Shown here: one piece after another, positions 6,714 through 10,376 of the stretch | Numbering within the stretch: position 1 is the stretch's first letter | Layout of the letters: each line of letters begins with the position of its first letter | Assembly (NCBI GenBank): GCA_002372465.1 | Contig: DFGW01000261.1 | Coordinates: forward strand, 1 to 10,376 | DNA from: Butyrivibrio sp. UBA3740 | GTDB taxonomy: Bacteria > Bacillota > Clostridia > Lachnospirales > Lachnospiraceae | Direction: 5' to 3' | Length of the DNA stretch: 10,376 nucleotides | Program-made: the position numbers and the translations under genes | The notes under the pieces: model-generated | The model's input: the letters and a program-made list of their open reading frames with translations, nothing else | The model's database searches: none | What the model was told of the DNA's origin: nothing

Positions 6714-7367
6714 ATGCGTTTACGTAACATCGCAGGGTCCAGAGAGGTAATTGCAGAGAGCGATTTCACCGTAAAGGACCCGGAGAAGAAAAAGGGCCTC
6801 TGGAAGAAAGAGGTATTTCAGAACAACAATCCTATACACATTGAGATAGGAATGGGCAAGGGGCGCTTCCTTATGGACATGGCCACCTTACACCCGGATA
6901 TCAACTATGTGGGAATTGAGAAGTACTCCAGTGTCCTTCTTCGAGCGATACAGAAACAGGAGCAGCTTCTTTTGCCGAACGTCATCTTTATCAGGATGGA
7001 TGCAGAGCTGATTGCTGAAGTATTTGCACCCTCCGAAGTAGAGAAGATCTACCTGAACTTCTCGGATCCCTGGCCAAAGGACAGACATGCCAAGAGAAGG
7101 CTTCCCTCAAGAGAGTTTCTTTCAAGGTATGACAGGATTCTTGTTCCGGAAGGCAATGTGGAATTTAAGACTGACAACAGGGATCTCTTCCAGTTTGCGT
7201 TAGACGAGGTGGAGCCGGCTGGATGGACATTAGATGCAGTCACATACGATCTTCATAACGATGAAGCCATGAATCAGGGGAATGTTATGACGGAGTATGA
7301 AGAGAAGTTTTCAAAAGTCGGCAACCCAATTTACAAGTACATTATAAGCAGAAAGGGGAGTAACTAA
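6714..7367 (+). CDS. trmB: tRNA (guanine-N7)-methyltransferase TrmB
   Basis: This 217-residue enzyme uses S-adenosylmethionine to methylate N7 of guanosine 46 in the variable loop of tRNAs. Its Rossmann-type SAM-binding motif is EIGMGKGRF (44-52). The family's signature NFSDPWPKDRHAKRRL spans 115-130, FKTDNRDLF follows at 151-159, and TEYEEKF lies near 193-199. Length is usual for the bacterial single-subunit form. AGGAG at 6705-6709 precedes the ATG at 6714; an in-frame ATG at 6636 is rejected because it would add 26 residues that do not fit the family and would reach across the promoter. The last base of the stop codon is the first base of the trxA ATG, implying translational coupling. Confidence 0.95.
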   Translation: MRLRNIAGSREVIAESDFTVKDPEKKKGLWKKEVFQNNNPIHIEIGMGKGRFLMDMATLHPDINYVGIEKYSSVLLRAIQKQEQLLLPNVIFIRMDAELIAEVFAPSEVEKIYLNFSDPWPKDRHAKRRLPSREFLSRYDRILVPEGNVEFKTDNRDLFQFALDEVEPAGWTLDAVTYDLHNDEAMNQGNVMTEYEEKFSKVGNPIYKYIISRKGSN

Positions 7368-7687
7368 TGGATTACAGTTTAAACAGTCAAAATTTCCAAG
7401 AAGAGGTTCTTAACAGCAAATTGCCGGTTCTGGTTGATTTTTCTGCAGACTGGTGCGGCCCCTGCAAGATGATGGCTCCAATGATCGATGAATTTGCGGA
7501 GGAGTACGAGGGCGAGCTCAAGGTAGGAAAGATTAACGTGGATCAGTCACCTGATATTGCACAGAAGTACAATGTAATGTCAATTCCGATGTTTGCGTTC
7601 TTCAAAAACGGAGAGGTTGTTGAGACTGCTGTTGGAGCGCTGAACAAGGCTAAATTACAGGGAATAATTGATAAGGTGCTGGCTTAA
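7367..7687 (+). CDS. trxA: Thioredoxin
   Basis: This 106-residue cytoplasmic thioredoxin reduces protein disulfides and passes electrons from thioredoxin reductase. It has the redox site WCGPC (Cys30, Cys33), the buried Asp24 in LVDFSADW, the cis-proline Pro74 in SIPMF, and the C-terminal VVETAVGAL. It overlaps the trmB stop by one base (TAATG), with GGGGAG 6 nt before its ATG. Likely partners encoded nearby are the Cys-type glutathione peroxidase, as electron acceptor. Its stop codon is in the loop of a terminator hairpin. Confidence 0.96.
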   Translation: MDYSLNSQNFQEEVLNSKLPVLVDFSADWCGPCKMMAPMIDEFAEEYEGELKVGKINVDQSPDIAQKYNVMSIPMFAFFKNGEVVETAVGALNKAKLQGIIDKVLA

Positions 7688-7702
7688 TAGCCAGCACTTT
7701 TT
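7676..7702 (+). terminator. Hairpin terminator or attenuator over the trxA stop
   Basis: A perfect 9-bp stem (7676-7684 with 7689-7697) with a 4-nt TAAT loop is followed by five T. The loop and stem contain the trxA stop codon. The next gene's ribosome binding site begins directly after the T run, so some read-through is expected unless that gene has a promoter inside trxA. Confidence 0.8.
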
Positions 7703-7708
7703 AAGGAG
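7703..7708 (+). promoter_or_regulatory. Ribosome binding site for a TTG start (SH3 protein)
   Basis: AAGGAG lies 7 nt before TTG at 7716. The only in-frame ATG upstream (7668) is inside trxA and would add residues read from the terminator hairpin, so TTG is preferred. Confidence 0.75.
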
Positions 7709-7715
7709 AATTGTT

Positions 7716-8501
7716 TTGGCAGACAAGATCGCTAATTTTGAAGATTATCGTAAGAGAGATGTCAAACAAGAGAATATGGAGGACCAGACTCCGGCAAAAG
7801 AGCTGGCGGCAGAAAAGCCGGTTTCCCAGGAGACCATGGAGATCGAGATAGAGGATCCCTTCAAGTTCCTCAATGAGGAGGAGCGTGAGGAGTATATCCG
7901 CCAGCGACAGATGACTGAGGCTGTGGAGCAGGACCAAAGGCCCGAGGCAAGGCATGAAGAAAGGAAGCCTGAGCCAAGACGCGAAGAAAGACGCCGTGAA
8001 CCGGACCCAAGGCGCGAAGAACGCAGACCAGAGCCTGACCCGAGGGATGAGGACGATTATCCTGACGAGGAGTTTGAGGAAGAATACAACGATGAGGAAT
8101 ATCCTGAGGAAGAGGATTCCGAAGGCGGCGTCAACATGGAACTGGTTGTGCGCATAGCGTCCATCATTACCGGAGTAGTAATCCTTTTCTTTGTGGGAAT
8201 GTTCCTTAAGGCTAAGGTTTTTGACAGATTCCTGGCGCCGGACCCTGATGAGGTTCAGACGACAGTAGCTGCTCTTCCGGCAGGCTACACTGAAAAGAAA
8301 TGCACCGTTGTTGTTTCGGGAGCATCTCTTTTAAATCTTCGGTCCGTTCCCAGCACCGAAAGTAGTGACAGCGTAGTCGCTATGGTTCCGGAGGGAGATG
8401 AACTTAGTCAGATAGCCGTAAGCAGCGATGGCAGCTGGGCTCTTGTAGAATTTGAGGGGCAGCAGTGCTACGCCTCAACTAAATATCTAAAAGAAAAATA
8501 A
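7716..8501 (+). CDS. Single-span membrane protein with extracellular SH3-like domain
   Basis: This 261-residue protein has no recognised name. Residues 1-74 are polar and charged. Residues 75-112 form an Arg/Glu/Pro-rich stretch with three imperfect repeats (EERKPEPRR, EERRREPDPRR, EERRPEPDPRD), and 111-136 is strongly acidic. A membrane span lies at about 143-164 (LVVRIASIITGVVILFFVGM). Outside is a bacterial SH3 domain at about 197-258, with LNLRSVPS, an acidic-hydrophobic middle and WALVEFEGQQCYASTKYL. Such domains commonly bind cell-wall peptides. With the long charged half inside by the positive-inside rule, it could link the wall to a cytoplasmic partner; that is inference. It starts at TTG just behind the trxA terminator, so expression may depend on read-through. 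Confidence 0.85.
   Translation: MADKIANFEDYRKRDVKQENMEDQTPAKELAAEKPVSQETMEIEIEDPFKFLNEEEREEYIRQRQMTEAVEQDQRPEARHEERKPEPRREERRREPDPRREERRPEPDPRDEDDYPDEEFEEEYNDEEYPEEEDSEGGVNMELVVRIASIITGVVILFFVGMFLKAKVFDRFLAPDPDEVQTTVAALPAGYTEKKCTVVVSGASLLNLRSVPSTESSDSVVAMVPEGDELSQIAVSSDGSWALVEFEGQQCYASTKYLKEK
7956..8048 (+). repeat. Three imperfect tandem coding repeats
   Basis: Units at 7956-7982 (27 bp), 7983-8015 (33 bp) and 8016-8048 (33 bp) encode EER-R/K-PEP-DPRR-like blocks. They are in frame, so unit gain or loss would keep the protein intact. Confidence 0.75.
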
Positions 8502-8529
8502 AAACCACCGTCACTTTCGGCGGTGGTTT
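8502..8529. terminator. Hairpin terminator between convergent genes
   Basis: A 9-bp stem (8502-8510 with 8521-8529) and 10-nt loop fill the gap between the two stop codons. On the minus strand it is followed by TTTTTATTTTTC, a good terminator for the 148-residue gene. On the plus strand the T run is only three, so it is weaker for the SH3 gene. Confidence 0.8.
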
Positions 8530-8530
8530 A

Positions 8531-8977
8531 TCAGCTCTTAGTGTGGAGCCATTTATAGAATTTATCAAGAGCTTCAGAAAGGTTCTCACTGGACCTTGAG
8601 AAGGTGTCCACCTGTGACAGGATCTCATCTGCTCCGATGCCACCTGCATGCTCGGCGATGGCCAGCGCACTCTTTTCCTCAAGGGCTCTGTAGTCCATAT
8701 TCACAAGAAGTGTGGAATGGAGGGCAGATACACAGGAGTAGAGCTGAGGGTACTTCTTGCCCACAAGGGCGAATTCGTCCAGGATCCGTTCCCTTGACTG
8801 AAGGCAGAAGAGGATATATGCGGACTCAACTATTTCAGGTGGTTCGATCTCATCCTCATAGGACCCGTCCTCATAGCTGTCCCTGGTGGCATAGTACTCG
8901 CAGATTTCCTGGACCAGCGCGCCTATTTTGTTGTTATCATACAGCTTTTGAAGCTCGTCAAAGATCTTTTCATTCAT
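8531..8977 (-). CDS. Uncharacterised helical cytoplasmic protein
   Basis: This 148-residue protein is not recognised. It has no signal peptide or membrane segment. Its sequence looks mostly helical (MNEKIFDELQKLYDNNKIG at the start; a run of Leu/Ala-rich helices after about residue 50), with an acidic, Tyr-containing linker near 33-48 (SYEDGSYEDEIEPPE). It is a real gene by several signs: uninterrupted frame with ordinary codon use, an extended -10 promoter directly before the ATG, and a terminator directly after the stop. No ribosome binding site is seen. Helical-repeat adaptor folds are possible, but no function should be assigned. Confidence 0.75.
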   Translation of the reverse strand: MNEKIFDELQKLYDNNKIGALVQEICEYYATRDSYEDGSYEDEIEPPEIVESAYILFCLQSRERILDEFALVGKKYPQLYSCVSALHSTLLVNMDYRALEEKSALAIAEHAGGIGADEILSQVDTFSRSSENLSEALDKFYKWLHTKS

Positions 8978-8983
8978 GATAAT
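8955..8983 (+). promoter_or_regulatory. Candidate murI promoter
   Basis: TCGTCA (8955-8960) and GATAAT (8978-8983) are 17 nt apart, giving a start near 8990 and a 25-nt leader with GGGAG at 9002-9006. The -35 lies inside the opposing gene. Matches are moderate. Confidence 0.4.
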
Positions 8984-8994
8984 ATTTTAGCACA
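8984..8994 (-). promoter_or_regulatory. Extended -10 promoter of the 148-residue gene, leaderless
   Basis: The minus strand reads TGTGCTAAAAT, matching the Gram-positive extended -10 form TRTGnTATAAT with one change. The hexamer ends 6 nt before the ATG at 8977, so transcription should begin at the start codon. No good -35 is present, as allowed for extended -10 promoters. Confidence 0.55.
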
Positions 8995-9015
8995 AACAAC
9001 CGGGAGAAAAGACAT

Positions 9016-9828
9016 ATGAAGATAGGAATTTTTGATTCCGGGATTGGGGGACTTTCTGTTTTACAGGAGGCCTTTCACCAACTGCCCGGGCAGGAATTCA
9101 TGTTTTATGCAGACACAGACCATGTTCCCTACGGACTTAAGACGCCGGAGCAGATACTGGGTTATGCCACAGATATTACGCATTTTCTTATAGAAAGAGG
9201 TGCCCAGGCCATTGTCATAGCCTGTAATACGGCGACAAGCGTTGCGGTAAAAGAGCTAAGGAAGCAGGTAGACATCCCAATCCTTGGTATGGAACCTGCT
9301 GTAAAGCCCGCTGTAGAGGGCACCGAAGAAAAGCGCATCATGGTTATTGCAACTCCCGTTACCATCAGGGAGGACAAGCTAAAGGACCTCCTCCACAGGG
9401 TGGACGAAGATCACAGGGTAGACCTTTTGGCTATGCCAAGGCTTGTGGAGTTTGCTGAGAGGGAAGAGTTTGAGTCAGAGGCTGTAGAGGAGTATATACA
9501 AAGCCAGTTCTCCCAGTTTGACAAGTCCAGATATTGTGCCCTGGTTCTTGGCTGCACCCACTTCAATTACTTTAAACCCGCCTACAGGAAATATTTCGGC
9601 GAGGATATTCTTCTAGTGGACGGAAACAAGGGAACTGTAAGGCACCTGGCGGACGTGCTTAACCTGGATGTTGCACCAGATAATGAGAAACAATTCGAAA
9701 AAGAACACAATATATTGTGTTTACGAAATACAGAATATTTTTTCTCCGGAAAGGAAGTTCGGGAGGAAAAAGACCTGGAACACTTGAAACGACTGCATTT
9801 TCGCCTTGAAGAAATAAGAAATATTTAG
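9016..9828 (+). CDS. murI: Glutamate racemase
   Basis: This 270-residue enzyme interconverts L- and D-glutamate, supplying D-Glu for the second position of the peptidoglycan stem peptide. The glycine-rich start FDSGIGGLSV holds the catalytic Asp7 and Ser8. YADTDHVPYG (31-40) is the usual substrate loop. The two catalytic cysteines are Cys70 in ACNTATS and Cys180 in LGCTHF, with His182 beside it. Length is typical. The ATG is preceded by GGGAG with 9 nt spacing. It is divergent from the 148-residue gene with 38 nt between starts. The nrdD promoter begins 3 nt after its stop and no terminator follows, so murI transcripts may run into the nrdD leader. Confidence 0.96.
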   Translation: MKIGIFDSGIGGLSVLQEAFHQLPGQEFMFYADTDHVPYGLKTPEQILGYATDITHFLIERGAQAIVIACNTATSVAVKELRKQVDIPILGMEPAVKPAVEGTEEKRIMVIATPVTIREDKLKDLLHRVDEDHRVDLLAMPRLVEFAEREEFESEAVEEYIQSQFSQFDKSRYCALVLGCTHFNYFKPAYRKYFGEDILLVDGNKGTVRHLADVLNLDVAPDNEKQFEKEHNILCLRNTEYFFSGKEVREEKDLEHLKRLHFRLEEIRNI

Positions 9829-9830
9829 GC

Positions 9831-9859
9831 TTGAAATTATCAATATAATGTATTATCAT
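9831..9859 (+). promoter_or_regulatory. Promoter of nrdD
   Basis: TTGAAA (9831-9836) and TATCAT (9854-9859) are 17 nt apart; each matches consensus in five of six bases. The transcript should start near 9866, giving a leader of about 190 nt before nrdD. Confidence 0.7.
9838..9853 (+). promoter_or_regulatory. NrdR-like box 1, weaker
   Basis: This 16-bp site lies in the promoter spacer. Against the NrdR consensus recalled as aCaCwAtATaTwGtgt it agrees at about 11 of 16 positions (core CAATATAATGT). It starts 32 bp upstream of box 2, the spacing usual for paired NrdR sites. Confidence 0.45.
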
Positions 9860-9869
9860 ATTATTGTGA

Positions 9870-9885
9870 CCACAAGATATTGTGA
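9870..9885 (+). promoter_or_regulatory. NrdR-like box 2, strong
   Basis: CCACAAGATATTGTGA is a near palindrome agreeing with the recalled NrdR consensus at about 13 of 16 positions. It lies just after the predicted transcript start, where a bound repressor would block RNA polymerase. NrdR is the ATP-cone repressor of ribonucleotide reductase genes. Confidence 0.65.
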
Positions 9886-9889
9886 TTAA

Positions 9890-9947
9890 AGGTCATAAAG
9901 TCGATATGTTGCATGCTTGCATGGATAACATATCGACTTTATGACCT
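9890..9947 (+). repeat. Perfect 21-bp inverted repeat in the nrdD leader
   Basis: Arms 9890-9910 and 9927-9947 are exact reverse complements. The 16-nt loop holds a further CATGC-TT-GCATG pairing (9912-9923), so nearly the whole 58 nt can fold. No T run follows on either strand, so it is not an ordinary intrinsic terminator. Possible roles are an RNA stability or attenuation element, a protein-binding palindrome, or a small mobile-type repeat. Confidence 0.8.
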
Positions 9948-9990
9948 AAACAGACATGAGGAAGTAGCACATTAGTGCGAATTCCGAATG

Positions 9991-10030
9991 GATGTAGGAT
10001 TGCGAGAACGAAGTGCAGCAATCCGTAATC
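9991..10030 (+). other. Second leader hairpin before nrdD
   Basis: A 7-bp stem GGATTGC/GCAATCC (9997-10003 with 10018-10024) with a 14-nt loop is extended, across a 3x3 internal loop, by three more pairs (9991-9993 with 10028-10030). A small GCAC-ATTA-GTGC hairpin lies just upstream at 9967-9978. No known riboswitch core was recognised in this leader. Confidence 0.5.
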
Positions 10031-10044
10031 ACATAAATATATAC

Positions 10045-10050
10045 GGGGGG
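10045..10050 (+). promoter_or_regulatory. Unusual all-G ribosome binding site of nrdD
   Basis: GGGGGG lies 6 nt before the ATG at 10057. It could pair with the CCUCC of 16S rRNA through one G-U pair, and it decides the start against an in-frame ATG at 9988 that has no such site. Confidence 0.6.
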
Positions 10051-10056
10051 TATCTG

Positions 10057-10376
10057 ATGAAAATTATTAAGAGAAGCGGAAAAGAAGTTGCGTTTGACGG
10101 AAGCAAAATCTTTGCTGCTATTGAAAAGGCCAACAATGAGGTTACAGAAGAGAAGAAACTCACAGACGGCCAGATCAGCGACATTGAGAGGTCAGTGGAG
10201 AAGCAGTGCGCATCCCTTACCCGCGCAGCCAGCGTGGAAGAGATCCAGGATATGGTAGAGGATGGCCTGATGAAATCCGGCAAGTATGAGGTTGCCAGGA
10301 AATATATCACATATCGTTATAAACATGCTCTTGTCAGAAAGTCCAACACAACTGACGAGCAGATCATGTCTCTTAT
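10057..10376 (+). CDS. nrdD: Anaerobic ribonucleoside-triphosphate reductase, N-terminal part
   Basis: The window holds the first 106 codons; the gene runs off the right edge. NrdD is the glycyl-radical class III enzyme that reduces ribonucleoside triphosphates to dNTPs without oxygen, activated by NrdG. The visible part is an ATP-cone regulatory domain (about 3-95), beginning MKIIKRSGKEVAFDGSKI and including VEEIQDMVEDGLMKSG and ARKYITYRYKHALVR; this domain senses ATP/dATP to switch activity. It is followed by SNTTDEQIMSLI, typical of the entry into the NrdD catalytic domain. Other ATP-cone proteins (class I NrdA, NrdR) are less likely because of that sequence. Paired NrdR-like boxes at its promoter agree with the call. 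The catalytic and glycyl-radical residues lie outside the window. Confidence 0.88.
   Translation, partial: MKIIKRSGKEVAFDGSKIFAAIEKANNEVTEEKKLTDGQISDIERSVEKQCASLTRAASVEEIQDMVEDGLMKSGKYEVARKYITYRYKHALVRKSNTTDEQIMSL

Noticed and set aside
8596..8979. 127-codon plus-strand frame opposite the unknown gene
   Set aside because: Composition is rich in Arg, Pro, Ser and His as expected for an antisense shadow, and the minus-strand frame has its own promoter and terminator.
9906..9944. 12-codon leader peptide (MLHACMDNISTL) in the nrdD leader
   Set aside because: It lies within the 21-bp hairpin and lacks a properly placed ribosome binding site. Its existence is a by-product of the palindrome as far as can be seen.
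9890..9947. The 21-bp hairpin as the murI terminator
   Set aside because: No T run follows the stem on either strand.
9988..10056. In-frame ATG 23 codons upstream of nrdD
   Set aside because: No Shine-Dalgarno, and ATP-cone proteins normally begin at the MKIIKRSG-type sequence; the G-run before 10057 supports the later start.
9866..10056. Cobalamin or other known riboswitch before nrdD
   Set aside because: No B12-box or other conserved aptamer core was recognised in either strand.

Overview
The window reads as chromosomal core DNA of a Gram-positive anaerobic Clostridia member, most likely Lachnospiraceae (Butyrivibrio or Pseudobutyrivibrio-like). This is inferred from the gene set: a Gly-rich membrane-anchored clostripain-family protease, YlmH, a thioredoxin-type glutathione peroxidase, a D-Ala-D-Ala carboxypeptidase with a C-terminal membrane segment, and an oxygen-sensitive class III (anaerobic) ribonucleotide reductase. 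Strong GGAGG-type ribosome binding sites, TTG starts and sigma-A-like promoters fit the same group. No transposase, integrase, phage gene, CRISPR array, rRNA or tRNA was seen.

Layout. 1-79: promoter and leader, with a possible dispersed-repeat remnant at the very edge. 80-3424 (+): clostripain-family protease, then ylmH. 3526-4068 (-): glutathione peroxidase. 4207-5145 (+): DEDDh exonuclease with a zinc-binding tail. 5181-6632 (-): D-Ala-D-Ala carboxypeptidase. 6714-8501 (+): trmB, trxA and a membrane SH3 protein. 8531-8977 (-): unrecognised helical protein. 9016-9828 (+): glutamate racemase murI. 10057-end (+): start of nrdD, behind a structured leader of about 190 nt. Units alternate in direction, so every convergent junction holds a two-way hairpin terminator and every divergent junction holds back-to-back or overlapping promoters. 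There is no gene-free stretch over 300 bases; the longest (9829-10056) is filled by the nrdD control region.

How the genes relate. murI supplies D-glutamate for peptidoglycan, and the carboxypeptidase trims its stem peptides. Thioredoxin is the likely reductant of the glutathione peroxidase, whose second cysteine marks it as thioredoxin-dependent. trmB and ylmH act on tRNA and the ribosome. nrdD makes dNTPs without oxygen and appears to be under NrdR control.

No wholly new multi-gene system is evident. The points most worth checking are: three genes whose predicted -10 elements lie only 6-9 nt from the start codon with no Shine-Dalgarno (candidate leaderless mRNAs); a perfect 21-bp hairpin in the nrdD leader that is not a terminator; a pair of NrdR-like boxes 32 bp apart at the nrdD promoter; and a hairpin terminator built over the trxA stop codon just before the next gene's ribosome binding site.
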